From the NCBI GenBank assembly GCA_021651055.1, contig JAJHOH010000001.1, positions 1,302,001 through 1,366,000 on the forward strand: DNA of 64,000 nucleotides. The letters are read 5' to 3'. This DNA is from Candidatus Manganitrophus morganii (GTDB taxonomy: Bacteria > Nitrospirota > Nitrospiria > SBBL01 > Manganitrophaceae). Shown piece by piece: positions 25,739 through 34,871 of the stretch. A program made the translations under genes and the position numbers. A model generated the notes under the pieces. That model saw only the letters and a program-made list of their open reading frames with translations, was not told where the DNA came from and made no database searches. Within the stretch, counting starts at the first letter, position 1. Each line of letters opens with the position of its first letter.

Positions 25739-27154
25739 CTACGCGATGCGGATCCAACGGACGGCAAAAAACTGGTCCATTTTATCCGAATTGAAGCGCG
25801 TTGTAAAATGATTCCGCTCATCAACATACTTCCGGGCACCTTCGGGAAGACTCTCCCGGGGATCTTCTCTCTTTAGCTCCGGATGGGCCGCTTCAAAGGC
25901 CGCCGTCTGCTCTTCATTTTCTTCCGGCTCGGTGGAGCAGGTTGCATAGATCAATCGGCCGCCGACTTTTAGATGATTCAACGCCTGCTCCAGAATCTGC
26001 CGCTGCTCCTTGGCATAGTCGGGGATGATCGACGGCTTCTTCCGCCACTTCCCTTCGGGAATCCGCCGCAGAATTCCAAGGGCCGAACAGGGGGCATCAA
26101 TTAGAATGCGATCGTAACGCCGTTCAGCGGCTGTTGCCTGAGCGAGCGTTTCTATCTCAATACCGGGTGTCTGCAGACGGCTGAGATTCTCCCGAATGAA
26201 ATGAAGCCGATCGGCATTGATATCGGTCGCCGTCACGCGTGCCCGCCCGCCCGCTAACTCGGCCAGATGGGTCGTCTTGCCTCCCGGCGCGGCACAAAAA
26301 TCGAGGAGGCTCTCTCCCGGTTGCGGATCGACCAGATCGGAGATCAATTGTGCCCCTTCGTCCTGAACATAAAAAAGCCCCTCCCGATAAGAAGGAAGGG
26401 AGGAGACAGAAATACCTCGAACAAAAAGTGTATGGGGAGAAAGCGTTGAGAGGGTGACCGTCGCCCCTTCCGCCTCCAGCCGCTTCACCAGGTCTTCTCT
26501 TCCAATCTTTAAGACATTGGTTCGAAGCGTGGTCGGTGGGACTTCGTTATTGGATTGGCAGAACTGGAATGTTTTTTCCCGGCCCCAATGTGCGAGCCAT
26601 CGGCGGACCATCCAATCCGGGTGGGAGGTGGCGACCGAAATAAACGTGACCGGATCGCCTTTCGGATCGGGCGCAGGGAGATGATCTTTCTGTCGGAGGA
26701 TGTTTCGTAGGAGACCGTTGACCAGCCGGGAGGCGGCGATCCCCTCTTCCTCCTTCGCCAGCTCTACCGAAGTGTTCACTGCTGCGGAAGGAGGAATCTT
26801 GTCAAGAAACAGAAGCTGGTACAGCCCGAGTCGAAGGATGTTCCGAATCGCCGGGTGGATTTTTTTGACTTTGGAGAAATGATCGATCTGCCAGTCGAGA
26901 TAGCCTCGCTGGCGGAGGATGCCGTAGACCAGCTCGGTCAACAGCGCCCGATCGCGCCGCTCCATCGGATAGGCGGTTAAATAACGGTCGATCAGTGCAC
27001 TGAGATCTTCCTGTCTCGATTCCGATTCAGCCAAGAGAAACAAAGCCCCCGGCCGGGCGGCCGGGGGCTTCTTATTGGAACGTATGAGTCTTTGTTTCGA
27101 AATGATCGATTTACCCTTATCGTCGGCCGTAGACCATGGCTTCCAGCCGAGCAA
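25739..27154 (-). CDS. rsmB: 16S rRNA m5C967 methyltransferase RsmB
   Basis: The NusB-like N-terminal domain ([20 protein letters not shown]) is followed by the methyltransferase fold with AdoMet loop [20 protein letters not shown], motif [22 protein letters not shown] and motif [14 protein letters not shown]. The two cysteines of DAPCSA and ATCS are the catalytic pair. The start is unclear. The longest frame opens with TTG 27154 inside htpX, and TTG 27043 or 27034 lie after a terminator-like hairpin. The segment coded by the hairpin ([17 protein letters not shown]) aligns with the family's first helix, so I keep the longer form. Confidence 0.88.
   Translation of the reverse strand: MLGWKPWSTADDKGKSIISKQRLIRSNKKPPAARPGALFLLAESESRQEDLSALIDRYLTAYPMERRDRALLTELVYGILRQRGYLDWQIDHFSKVKKIHPAIRNILRLGLYQLLFLDKIPPSAAVNTSVELAKEEEGIAASRLVNGLLRNILRQKDHLPAPDPKGDPVTFISVATSHPDWMVRRWLAHWGREKTFQFCQSNNEVPPTTLRTNVLKIGREDLVKRLEAEGATVTLSTLSPHTLFVRGISVSSLPSYREGLFYVQDEGAQLISDLVDPQPGESLLDFCAAPGGKTTHLAELAGGRARVTATDINADRLHFIRENLSRLQTPGIEIETLAQATAAERRYDRILIDAPCSALGILRRIPEGKWRKKPSIIPDYAKEQRQILEQALNHLKVGGRLIYATCSTEPEENEEQTAAFEAAHPELKREDPRESLPEGARKYVDERNHFTTRFNSDKMDQFFAVRWIRIA
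27033..27070 (-). terminator. Terminator-like hairpin after htpX, inside the 5' end of rsmB
   Basis: A perfect 12-bp stem (AAGCCCCCGGCC / GGCCGGGGGCTT) with a 4-base loop is followed on the minus strand by TTTGTTTCTC. It lies 47 bases past the htpX stop. The same DNA reads through in the rsmB frame. Confidence 0.65.
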
Positions 27155-27977
27155 TCCGCTCCTCCATCGGAGGATGGGTCGAGAAAAGCGACATCATCCC
27201 GCCCCCTCGCAAGGGGCTGACGATGAACATGTGCGCGGTCGCCGGGTTGGCATCCATCGGAACCCGCTGAACACCGATGTGCAACTTCCGCAACGCCTCG
27301 GCCAGCCAAAGCGGATTGCCGCAAAGCTTCGCGCCCCCGGCATCGGCTTCGAACTCCCTGGAACGGGAGACCGCCATTTGGATCATCATCGCCGCGATCG
27401 GCGCCAAGATAATCATGACGATCGCCCCCAATCCGCTCATCCCCCCTTCGCGATCATCCGACCGGCCGCCGAAACCGCCGAAGATCATCGCCCACTGCGC
27501 CATGTTGGCGATCATGGAGATGGCCCCGGCTACTGTCGCGGCCACGGTGGAGATAAGAATATCGCGATGCCGAACGTGGGAAAGCTCATGCGCCAAGACA
27601 CCGGTTAACTCTTCCCGATTCAGAATCCGCATGATCCCGGTGGTCACCGCCACCGCGGCATGGCTTGGGTTGCGGCCGGTCGCAAAAGCATTCGGGGTCG
27701 GATTGTCGATGAGGTAGACCTTCGGCATCGGCATCTTCGCGCGCATCGCCAGATCGGCCACGATATTATAAAGCTGCGGCGCGTCGGCCTCGGTGACCGG
27801 TTGAGCACGATACATTTTCAGAACGATTTTATCCGAAAACCAGTAGCTGACTCCATTCATGACCAGGGCAAAACCAAACGCCAGAACCATCCCTTGATTT
27901 CCGCCCAACGCCTTCCCCGCAAACACAAGCAGGACCGTTAATAGGGTCAGGAAAAAGGTTGTTTTCAATGCGTTCAC
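27117..27977 (-). CDS. htpX: Membrane zinc metalloprotease HtpX (M48)
   Basis: 286 aa. The GTG start at 27977 has AAGGAGG six bases upstream. Two N-terminal membrane segments (about 5-21 and 29-46) precede the protease domain with the zinc motif HELSH (residues 130-134). The third ligand region is in [19 protein letters not shown]. Two more hydrophobic segments (about 150-215) follow the motif. It degrades misfolded inner-membrane proteins. The C-terminus ([17 protein letters not shown]) is the family norm. It lies between fmt and rsmB on the minus strand. Confidence 0.95.
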   Translation of the reverse strand: MNALKTTFFLTLLTVLLVFAGKALGGNQGMVLAFGFALVMNGVSYWFSDKIVLKMYRAQPVTEADAPQLYNIVADLAMRAKMPMPKVYLIDNPTPNAFATGRNPSHAAVAVTTGIMRILNREELTGVLAHELSHVRHRDILISTVAATVAGAISMIANMAQWAMIFGGFGGRSDDREGGMSGLGAIVMIILAPIAAMMIQMAVSRSREFEADAGGAKLCGNPLWLAEALRKLHIGVQRVPMDANPATAHMFIVSPLRGGGMMSLFSTHPPMEERIARLEAMVYGRR

Positions 27978-27989
27978 GTAGATTCCTCC

Positions 27990-28949
27990 TTATTGGTGCA
28001 GAACAGTCCGTTCTTGGATCGGATGGCCCGCCGCATACTCCTGAGCGGTCATCCTCCGACCCCCTTCCGGCTGCAATTCATTGATTAAGATATAACCCAT
28101 CCCCGCCGCCACTTCAAGTCCTTTCTCGGAAAGACGGATGATTTCACCCGGCCGGCCCCATTCTCCCTCCCGGCTTCCGACATGAAGTTTTGTGATCTTC
28201 CATCGTTTTCCCTGATAGAAGGTCGTCATTCCCGGCCAGGGATCGACCCCTCTTGCCCGATGGGAGATCGCCTTGGCGCTCTCCTCCCAACGGATGAAGC
28301 CGTCTTCTTTTTTAAGAAGGGGCGCCAGAGTCGCCTGCGAATGATCTTGCGTAATCGGAGCGAGCTTCCCCTCCTTCAAAATAGAGAGGGTTTCGATCAA
28401 GACCGACGCGCCGATCTTCGCCAGGCGCGGAGAAAGGGTCGCCGCCGTATCGCTCGGCTCGATCGGGACAGAACGCCGAAGCAACATCGGTCCGGTATCC
28501 ATCCCGGGGTCCATCTGCATCGTCGTCACCCCGGTTTCCCGCTCTCCCCGGATGATCGCCCACTGAATCGGCGCCGCCCCGCGGTACTTCGGCAAGAGAG
28601 ACGCATGGACGTTGATGCAGCCGAATCGCGGGATCTTCAACACCGACTCCGGAAGAATCTGGCCGAAGGCGACGACAATGATGACATCGGGTGCGAGCTG
28701 AGAGAGATGTTGGATGAAAGCGGGATCTTTTCGAATCCGCTCCGGTTGTAAAACCGGGATCGACCGCTTGAGAGCGGCCATTTTAATCGGAGGAGGGGTT
28801 AAGATCTCGCCGCGTCCCTTCGGACGATCAGGCTGAGTGACGACGGTAATAATCTCTTCAGACTCGGCGAGCGCCTCGAACGTGGGGAGGGCAAAGTCGG
28901 GAGTCCCCATGAAAACAGCGCGCAGCCGCTTTGGGTTCGGTGCGGGCAT
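27990..28949 (-). CDS. fmt: Methionyl-tRNA formyltransferase
   Basis: 319 aa. The N-terminal formyltransferase fold has VFMGTPDFALPTFEAL, the folate/catalytic block CINVHASLLPKYRGAAPIQW (Asn-His pair) and QMDPGMDTGPMLL. The C-terminal OB-like domain holds RARGVDPWPGMTTFYQGKRW. It formylates Met-tRNA-fMet for translation initiation. It directly follows def (one-base gap). The initiator tRNA lies 2 kb away. Confidence 0.96.
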   Translation of the reverse strand: MPAPNPKRLRAVFMGTPDFALPTFEALAESEEIITVVTQPDRPKGRGEILTPPPIKMAALKRSIPVLQPERIRKDPAFIQHLSQLAPDVIIVVAFGQILPESVLKIPRFGCINVHASLLPKYRGAAPIQWAIIRGERETGVTTMQMDPGMDTGPMLLRRSVPIEPSDTAATLSPRLAKIGASVLIETLSILKEGKLAPITQDHSQATLAPLLKKEDGFIRWEESAKAISHRARGVDPWPGMTTFYQGKRWKITKLHVGSREGEWGRPGEIIRLSEKGLEVAAGMGYILINELQPEGGRRMTAQEYAAGHPIQERTVLHQ

Positions 28950-28950
28950 C

Positions 28951-29481
28951 TCAAAAGGACTCTCCCTGCTTCAGCATTTTTTTAAACTTGCGGAAGAAGA
29001 TATCTTTTTTAAGGCTACTAAAGCGGTCGACCATCAGAACGCCGTTGATGTGGTCCACCTCATGCTGAAAGAGCCGGGCGAGGAGCCCTTCTCCTTCGAG
29101 ACGGATCTCTTTCCCATCCCGGTCAAGACCCCGGAGAAGGACACGATAGGCCCGTTTCACCTTTTCATGATAGCCCGGAATGGAAAGGCAACCCTCATCG
29201 GAAACCTCTTCCCCTTCCATCTCCAAAATCTCCGGATTGAGAACAACCAGCGGTCCTTTGCGGGCAACCGGCTCTTCCTCTTGAACCGAGAGATCGTAAA
29301 CAAAAAAACGGCGGGAATCGCCTACCTGAGGGGCGGCCAGCCCGAGACCGGGCGCGGCATAGAGGGTCTCGATCATCTTGTCGATTTGCTTTTGAAGCGC
29401 GCCGTCGACCTCTCGAACCTCTTCGGCACGCTGAAGCAGAACCGTGGCCGGATATTTCACAATTTCCAGAACAGCCATCAT
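28951..29481 (-). CDS. def: Peptide deformylase
   Basis: I start at ATG 29481 (MMAVLEIVKYPATVLLQRAE) near GGGAG; an earlier in-frame start at 29535 adds 18 unlikely residues. The protein is about 176 aa. All three deformylase motifs are present: GLGLAAPQVG, EGCLSIPG and QHEVDHINGVL (metal-binding HEVDH). It removes the formyl group from nascent chains. It heads the minus-strand operon def-fmt-htpX-rsmB-rpe-pheS-pheT. Confidence 0.96.
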   Translation of the reverse strand: MMAVLEIVKYPATVLLQRAEEVREVDGALQKQIDKMIETLYAAPGLGLAAPQVGDSRRFFVYDLSVQEEEPVARKGPLVVLNPEILEMEGEEVSDEGCLSIPGYHEKVKRAYRVLLRGLDRDGKEIRLEGEGLLARLFQHEVDHINGVLMVDRFSSLKKDIFFRKFKKMLKQGESF

Positions 29482-29610
29482 GAACTCCCATCCATCCGAA
29501 ATAAAAATTATACCGGCTCGCTGAGGCCTAATCAAGCCCTATCTCAGAGCTTCGACCGGCGATCTGCTTAAAAGATGAATTACATATATATTACTAAGTT
29601 AATATTTTGC

Positions 29611-29639
29611 TTGCGATTACCTACGTGCTCAGATAATAT
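29611..29639 (+). promoter_or_regulatory. Promoter of the exported unknown protein
   Basis: TTGCGA, 17 bases, TAATAT, within an A+T-rich 226-base divergent region and about 120 bases upstream of the start codon. Confidence 0.4.
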
Positions 29640-29761
29640 CCCATCGTATTCCACAGGAAAATAAATTTCAGCCGTGCGCCTTCTGAATCGGCGCTCGCGC
29701 CTGGAGAACGAGGCACCTAAATCGATACCTGCTTACCACCCAAAACCACAAAGGAGGGAAA

Positions 29762-30373
29762 ATGATGAAGCGCGTTCTCGTTACAGTCGGTATGATCGTA
29801 TTTGCTCTCAGTTTCACCCTCTCTCTCGATGCTGCAGAGAAGGGAAAGGGGAAAGGGAAGAAGGAAAAGAAGGGAATCAAGGAGATGTCTCAAAAACAGT
29901 TGATCAAGCTGGCGCTGAGCGCCGCACCCGTTCATATCTCAATGGACGCGACGGTCATGGTGCCGGGCGCGGACGGCAAAATGGTTGAAGCCAAGAAAGG
30001 AACCAACGGCTTTACTTGTATCCCCGATGTCGATGGAATGCCGGTGCCTGACCCCATTTGTTACGATGAGCAATCGGGCAAATGGATCAATGACCTGATG
30101 AGCGGGGCGCCCAACCCGACCAATACCGCACCGGGTGTCGCTTACATGGCGCGCGGGGGTTGGCATTTTGAAAAGGACGGAAAGATTCTCATGAAAAATG
30201 AAGCGGGGGCGACACCCATCGAGGAGCCTCCCCACTGGATGCTCCTATGGCCGTTGGATTCGAAAACATCCGGAATTCCATCCATGCCGAACAAGCTCGG
30301 CGCCTATGTGATGTGGGATGGAACCCCTTACGCCCATCTGATGATCTATCAAGATCCGAAGAAGATAAAATAG
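29762..30373 (+). CDS. Conserved exported protein of unknown function
   Basis: 203 aa; AAAGGAGGG lies just upstream of ATGATG. The signal peptide covers about 1-24, ending SLDAA, and is followed by a Lys/Gly-rich linker (EKGKGKGKKEKKG). The domain after residue 45 (KLALSAAPVHISMDATVMVP, NGFTCIPDVDGMPVPDPIC, YMARGGWHFEKDGK, EPPHWMLLWPLDSKTSGIPS, GTPYAHLMIYQDP) resembles a family of small secreted proteins seen in many proteobacteria, for which I know no function. Two cysteines could form a disulfide. It is transcribed alone and convergent with pgi. Confidence 0.85.
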   Translation: MMKRVLVTVGMIVFALSFTLSLDAAEKGKGKGKKEKKGIKEMSQKQLIKLALSAAPVHISMDATVMVPGADGKMVEAKKGTNGFTCIPDVDGMPVPDPICYDEQSGKWINDLMSGAPNPTNTAPGVAYMARGGWHFEKDGKILMKNEAGATPIEEPPHWMLLWPLDSKTSGIPSMPNKLGAYVMWDGTPYAHLMIYQDPKKIK

Positions 30374-30412
30374 GTTTTCCGTCAACGAAGCGTCTGAATC
30401 CGTTCGCCTTAT

Positions 30413-30451
30413 GTCTGCCGCGCCGCTGTACCGTCGGCGAGCGCGGCAGAC
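30413..30451. repeat. Hairpin in the convergent gap between the exported protein and pgi
   Basis: GTCTGCCGCG and CGCGGCAGAC (10-bp stem) enclose 19 bases. No U-tract follows on either strand, so it is a weak terminator candidate or an unrelated repeat. Confidence 0.5.
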
Positions 30452-30466
30452 GAACAGAGCCCCGGC

Positions 30467-31843
30467 TCAACGTCGCTTGGAGGTCTCTTTGGTGCGGTTC
30501 TGTCCTTCTTCCTTCAACAATTTATGAATGATCCTTTTCCCCGCCTCCACACCCGGCTGATCGAATGGATTGATTCCGTAGAGCTTCCCTGCAAAAGCGG
30601 TCTGAAATTCAAAGAAATAAAAAAGAGCCCCTAAATAATAGGGGTTGATCTCCGGGACGATGAGTTTACAATTCGGCCGGCCCGACTCCACAAGCGACGC
30701 TTCAATCGCGCGCTGTTCGATCTTCAAAAGACTTCCCAACGTGTGACCCGCAAGCAGCCCGATCGGGGTGTCGGACCGAACCGTCGGAAAGGGAAGATCC
30801 TTCCCGAACGATCCGACGATGAGAAACTGAATGGTCTTATCAACCGGCCCTTCCATATAGAGTTGAAGCTGAGAGTGTTGATCGGTGGCCCCGACCGCGA
30901 CCACCGGGGTCTGTCCGACGGAAATTCTCTTGCCGCTGATATCTTTTTCCTTTCCTAAGCTTTCCGCCCAGAGCTGTACAAACCACTGAGCCACTCCCAC
31001 CAACGCCTCCGAGTAGGGCATCAACACCAGGATATTCCTCCGCTTGATCAAGTAAGCCCAATGATGCACGAAGGCCCCCCAAACCGCGGCGTTTTCGTGG
31101 GGAGGAACTTTTTGAAACTCTTGATCCAGATCGGCCGCCCCTTGCAGCATCAGATCAATATCGATCCCGGAAACCGCCGCCGGGAAGAGCCCCACCGGCG
31201 TTAAGACGGAAAACCGGCCACCGACCTGCTCCGGAATGTCGAGGGTTGCGAATCCTTCCTTTTGTGCGATTTCACGCAGCGTTCCCTTTTTGGGATCGGT
31301 AGTGACGATGAAATGGGCCGCTCCCTTCTCCTTCCCAACCTTCTTATAAATCCACTTTTGAACGATCAGGAACTGCGCCAGCGTTTCGATTGTCCCCCCC
31401 GACTTCGTTACCACATTGACCGCGGTCTTGGAGGGATCGAGCACCTCAAGAAGAGAGGCGACTTCGGTCGGATCGACATTGTCGAGGAAGAACATTCTCG
31501 GCCCGCCCCGTTCTTTTTTCGAGAGGAGATTATAATAGGGGGAATGGAGCGCCTGTTGGATGGCGATCGGCCCCAGCGCCGATCCGCCGATTCCAAGAAG
31601 AACAAAATTTTCGAACCGGCCTTGGACTTTTTTGGCGAGTGTCTTGATCTTCTCCGTCGGTTGATAGGGGAGATCCAGGAACGCCAGATTCCCTTTGTTT
31701 CGACTCTCCCGGAATGTGCGGTAAACATCATCCAACAAAGGGAAGGCGCGCGCGCATTCCTCTTCTCCCATGCCGTGCACCGGTCCGATCTGATCGGTCA
31801 TCATGTTTTTGAAATCGAATGTCAGGGATGGAACGCGCTTCAT
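30467..31843 (-). CDS. pgi: Glucose-6-phosphate isomerase
   Basis: 458 aa, near the length of the short bacterial form. SIS-domain motifs are clear: FVLLGIGGSALGPIAIQQAL, NVVTKSGGTIETLAQFLIVQ, the signature-1-like FSVLTPVGLFPAAVSGIDID and NPFDQPGVEAGKR near the C-terminus. It interconverts glucose-6-phosphate and fructose-6-phosphate in the cytoplasm. ATG follows GAGGAGGAGAC. It is monocistronic between convergent and divergent neighbours. Confidence 0.96.
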   Translation of the reverse strand: MKRVPSLTFDFKNMMTDQIGPVHGMGEEECARAFPLLDDVYRTFRESRNKGNLAFLDLPYQPTEKIKTLAKKVQGRFENFVLLGIGGSALGPIAIQQALHSPYYNLLSKKERGGPRMFFLDNVDPTEVASLLEVLDPSKTAVNVVTKSGGTIETLAQFLIVQKWIYKKVGKEKGAAHFIVTTDPKKGTLREIAQKEGFATLDIPEQVGGRFSVLTPVGLFPAAVSGIDIDLMLQGAADLDQEFQKVPPHENAAVWGAFVHHWAYLIKRRNILVLMPYSEALVGVAQWFVQLWAESLGKEKDISGKRISVGQTPVVAVGATDQHSQLQLYMEGPVDKTIQFLIVGSFGKDLPFPTVRSDTPIGLLAGHTLGSLLKIEQRAIEASLVESGRPNCKLIVPEINPYYLGALFYFFEFQTAFAGKLYGINPFDQPGVEAGKRIIHKLLKEEGQNRTKETSKRR

Positions 31844-31866
31844 GTCTCCTCCTCAGAGATTCAACC

Positions 31867-31895
31867 TTGACTTCACTATCCCCATCTGTTAGGAT
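31867..31895 (+). promoter_or_regulatory. Promoter of the initiator tRNA
   Basis: TTGACT, 17 bases, TAGGAT. Normal spacing would start the transcript at or within about three bases of the mature tRNA 5' end. Confidence 0.6.
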
Positions 31896-31900
31896 GCAGT

Positions 31901-31977
<77 letters not shown>

Positions 31978-32010
31978 ACTAAACCGCCAAAACTTAGATT
32001 TATTGATATA

Positions 32011-32039
32011 AAGGTTAGCTGAAAAGCTAACCTTTTTTG
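32011..32039 (+). terminator. Terminator of the initiator tRNA
   Basis: AAGGTTAGCT-GAAA-AGCTAACCTT, a perfect 10-bp stem with a GNRA-type loop, followed by TTTT. Confidence 0.92.
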
Positions 32040-32456
32040 TTTCCTGAGACCGAAATAAGGAACAAGGGGATCATCAACGTGTCGCATTATTCATTCCCGT
32101 TTTCGCTTTTACACCAGATCCCGTCACGATGACCATACCTTCCTTAGTTGCGCATCACTATAGAATAATGTTTCACAGGATTCAACGAAAAAGCGCAATT
32201 TGTCATAAAGATTGAAGGAAAGAGTCGATCTAATTCACATTGAGGAGATCTTACTCGTGGAATCAGAACCGCTCCATACGGCCAGTTCACTTCCATTTTT
32301 TCCCCCCTTTGATCGATCAAAAACTTGTTTTTTAAGCAGTCAATTGCTTGTAATAAATTTTTCCATCAGCAGCGCCTCTTCCCTCCTTTCTTGACGAAAC
32401 AGCTTTAGCCGATATACTTAAAAAAACAATTGGCGACTTAAGTTCGCTCAACAAAG
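32040..32456. other. Gene-free A+T-rich region upstream of the GGDEF-EAL gene
   Basis: About 417 bases with no convincing gene. A 60-codon frame at 32212-32394 has no ribosome-binding site or family resemblance. The right end carries a promoter; nothing else was recognised. Confidence 0.6.
32391..32418 (+). promoter_or_regulatory. Promoter of the GGDEF-EAL gene
   Basis: TTGACG, 16 bases, TATACT, 38 bases before the ATG. Confidence 0.5.
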
Positions 32457-34469
32457 ATGACAACTTGTAAAAATTCGGTCTATCGCTACGGCTTTGCTCT
32501 TGCCGTCGTTGCCATTTCCTTTCCTCTCAAAACGACTTTGATCCCTCTGATCGGTCGAGAGGTTTCCTTCCTTCTTTTCTCCGCAACCACCATCGTCAGC
32601 ACCTGGTACGGAGGGGTCGGACCGGGTCTCCTTGCCTCCTTTTCATCCATGCTTCTTCACGGAGGTCTCCCCCCCCCAAGCGACCCTCTTCCAACATCCG
32701 AGTGGTTCTTCTTCAAAGCCTTTTTAATCACCTCTCTTTCAGTCGCATGGGGATCGGCGCGACATCGGGCAGAGGCAACGAAAGAAGAAAATCGACAGCT
32801 TCTCAGAAAGATGGAGCAATCGATCTCGGAGCATGCTGGAACAGTTGAAACGACCGGCAAAGATCTTGAAAATAAAATGCCCGATCGAATACAAAAAGAA
32901 GAGGAGCTGAAGACCGCTCTTTCATTGGTGAACGCCGCCTTGGAGTCGACCACCGACGGACTCCTCGTGGTCGACCAGACGGGAAAAATCAGAACATTTA
33001 ACCGAAAATTCGTCGATATGTGGCAGATCCCCCCCGAGATTATCGCTTCCCAAGACGATAACCAATCCATCAACTATGTCCTCGGGCAATTGAAGGAACC
33101 GGAACAGTTCATCGCCAAGATCCGGGAGCTTTATGCTCAACCGGAGGCGGAAAGTTACGATATCCTTGAATTCAAAGATGGAAAAATCTTCGAGCGTTAT
33201 TCCAAGCCGCAACAGATCGAGAAGACCAGCGGCCGCGTCTGGAGCTTCCGCGATATCACCGAGCGCCGGCGGAACGAGAAGGCGCTGCAGGAGCAAGCCA
33301 TCCGGGACTCCCTCACCGGCCTCTACAACCGGCGCTACTTCGACCAGCGGGCCGAAGATGAAATCGCACGGGCGAACCGGGAGAAATACCCCGTCGCGAT
33401 TTTAATGTGCGACCTCGATTTCTTTAAAGTGCTGAACGACACCTTGGGCCATCAGGTCGGCGATCGCATGTTGAAGGCGGTGGCGTTAAGCATCCTTGAC
33501 TCCACACGCGGCATCGATTTAATCTTCCGTTGGGGAGGAGATGAGATCGTGGTGGTCCTTTCGAAAGCAACCCGTGACGGGGTTCTCACGGCGGCCAACC
33601 GGATCAGGGAAGGAATTCTCAAAATTGGGAATGAAGCGGATATTCCCCTCGACGTCAGCATCGGTATCTCCCTTTATCCCGAGCACGGCCGGACGGTCGA
33701 CGAATTGATCAGCATGGCCGACCGCTCCCTCTACATCGCCAAAAAGGGGGGAGACAAGATCCACATCGGGGACAAAGAGTATGATCTGGATGAAAACGCG
33801 GTGACGACCGTCTTTCAACCGGTGATCGAGATCTCCTCCCATCGGATCATCGGGTATGAAGCGCTCAGCCGCGATCCTCAGGGGAAGCTCAGCATCGCCG
33901 AGCTTTTCAAAAAGTATCAGGCGATCGGCCAGTTGAGCGAGTTAAAACGGATCTGTTTTCAATTGCAGCTCAAGGCGGCGCAACGGCTCCGGCTGCAGCG
34001 CGTCTTCATCAATGTCGATTTCAACCTCCTCGATCAGGTTGGCCTGATTTCCAAACCCCCAGACGTCGAAGTCATTTTGGAGATCTCCGAATCGGAGGCC
34101 CTCCATAATATCGACCAACGCCTGCAAATCGCTCGAAGCTGGAAAGAACAAGGATTTAAATTTGCCATGGATGATTTCGGAGCTGGTTTTGTCTCCCTTC
34201 CCTTTATCTCCCAGCTCGTTCCCGACTACATCAAAATCGACCGATCGGCCATCCTCCAGGCGGTCGAATCAAAGGTGTTCCGCCAGTTTCTCAAAGAGTT
34301 GGTGGGGGCGCTGCGGAATCATGAGCCCTCCGGAATCATTGCCGAGGGGATTGAAACCGAAGAGGAATTGAGCATCGTGCGGGAGATGGAGATTCATTTT
34401 GCGCAAGGTTTTCTGTTCGGAAAGCCGCAAGCAATCCTATCCCCTCCTCCGCCGGAGGCCGTTCGATGA
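32457..34469 (+). CDS. Membrane PAS-GGDEF-EAL protein, cyclic di-GMP synthase/phosphodiesterase
   Basis: 670 aa. The N-terminus (1-100) has three to four membrane segments of the DUF4118/MASE type (YGGVGPGLLASFSSMLLHGG). A coiled linker, a PAS domain (about 155-275, LESTTDGLLVVDQTGKIRTF), GGDEF (about 280-440) and EAL (about 445-665) follow. The GGDEF signature reads RWGGDEI with an RGID inhibitory site five residues before it. In the EAL domain YEALSRDP, LEISESEAL, DDFGAGF, DYIKIDRS, AEGIETEEEL and the late AQGFLFGKP are kept, so phosphodiesterase activity is plausible. FINVDFNL replaces the usual N-L-S block. Signal input and net direction are unknown. The stop overlaps the next gene. Confidence 0.93.
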   Translation: MTTCKNSVYRYGFALAVVAISFPLKTTLIPLIGREVSFLLFSATTIVSTWYGGVGPGLLASFSSMLLHGGLPPPSDPLPTSEWFFFKAFLITSLSVAWGSARHRAEATKEENRQLLRKMEQSISEHAGTVETTGKDLENKMPDRIQKEEELKTALSLVNAALESTTDGLLVVDQTGKIRTFNRKFVDMWQIPPEIIASQDDNQSINYVLGQLKEPEQFIAKIRELYAQPEAESYDILEFKDGKIFERYSKPQQIEKTSGRVWSFRDITERRRNEKALQEQAIRDSLTGLYNRRYFDQRAEDEIARANREKYPVAILMCDLDFFKVLNDTLGHQVGDRMLKAVALSILDSTRGIDLIFRWGGDEIVVVLSKATRDGVLTAANRIREGILKIGNEADIPLDVSIGISLYPEHGRTVDELISMADRSLYIAKKGGDKIHIGDKEYDLDENAVTTVFQPVIEISSHRIIGYEALSRDPQGKLSIAELFKKYQAIGQLSELKRICFQLQLKAAQRLRLQRVFINVDFNLLDQVGLISKPPDVEVILEISESEALHNIDQRLQIARSWKEQGFKFAMDDFGAGFVSLPFISQLVPDYIKIDRSAILQAVESKVFRQFLKELVGALRNHEPSGIIAEGIETEEELSIVREMEIHFAQGFLFGKPQAILSPPPPEAVR

Positions 34470-34789
34470 CCGATCGAAACCTCCCCTCGTCCAACCGTCC
34501 CGCCTCGGAGACCCTCCGGAAAAAAATCATGGTCGAATTGGAAAGCCGGATGATGACCGCGCGCGACCTCTCGAAGCGCCTGCGCGCCACCGAGAAAGAG
34601 ATCCTCGGACATCTGGAGCACGTGGCGAAGAGCGTGCGGCCGCCGAAGCGGCTGATCATCGCCCCTTCTTTTTGTAATCAATGTCAGTTCACCTTTTCCG
34701 ATCGTCGAAAATTTTCGAGTCCCAGCCGATGCCCCCAATGCCGGCATGAAGGAATTTCCCCACCCGCCTTTCGAATTGAGGGGGGCTAG
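34466..34789 (+). CDS. Small HTH / zinc-ribbon regulator
   Basis: 107 aa; ATGA overlap with the GGDEF-EAL gene. The N-terminal half (KIMVELESRMMTARDLSKRL, RATEKEILGHLEHVAKSV) looks like a winged helix. The C-terminal half has two Cys pairs (FCNQCQF and RCPQCRH), a zinc ribbon. This matches a family of small predicted ArsR-like regulators found in many anaerobes and Nitrospirota. Translational coupling suggests that it regulates or is co-needed with the c-di-GMP proteins around it. Confidence 0.8.
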   Translation: MTDRNLPSSNRPASETLRKKIMVELESRMMTARDLSKRLRATEKEILGHLEHVAKSVRPPKRLIIAPSFCNQCQFTFSDRRKFSSPSRCPQCRHEGISPPAFRIEGG

Positions 34790-34871
34790 AAAGCGGGAGG
34801 GTCGATCCTACTTAAGGCTTGACCCCTCTCCGGTTCCATGGTATCCCTTGAAACGATCCTGGAGGTAAGCG

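Noticed and set aside
32212-32394. 60-codon plus-strand frame upstream of the GGDEF-EAL gene
   Set aside because: No RBS or homology, and it ends in the promoter region of the next gene.
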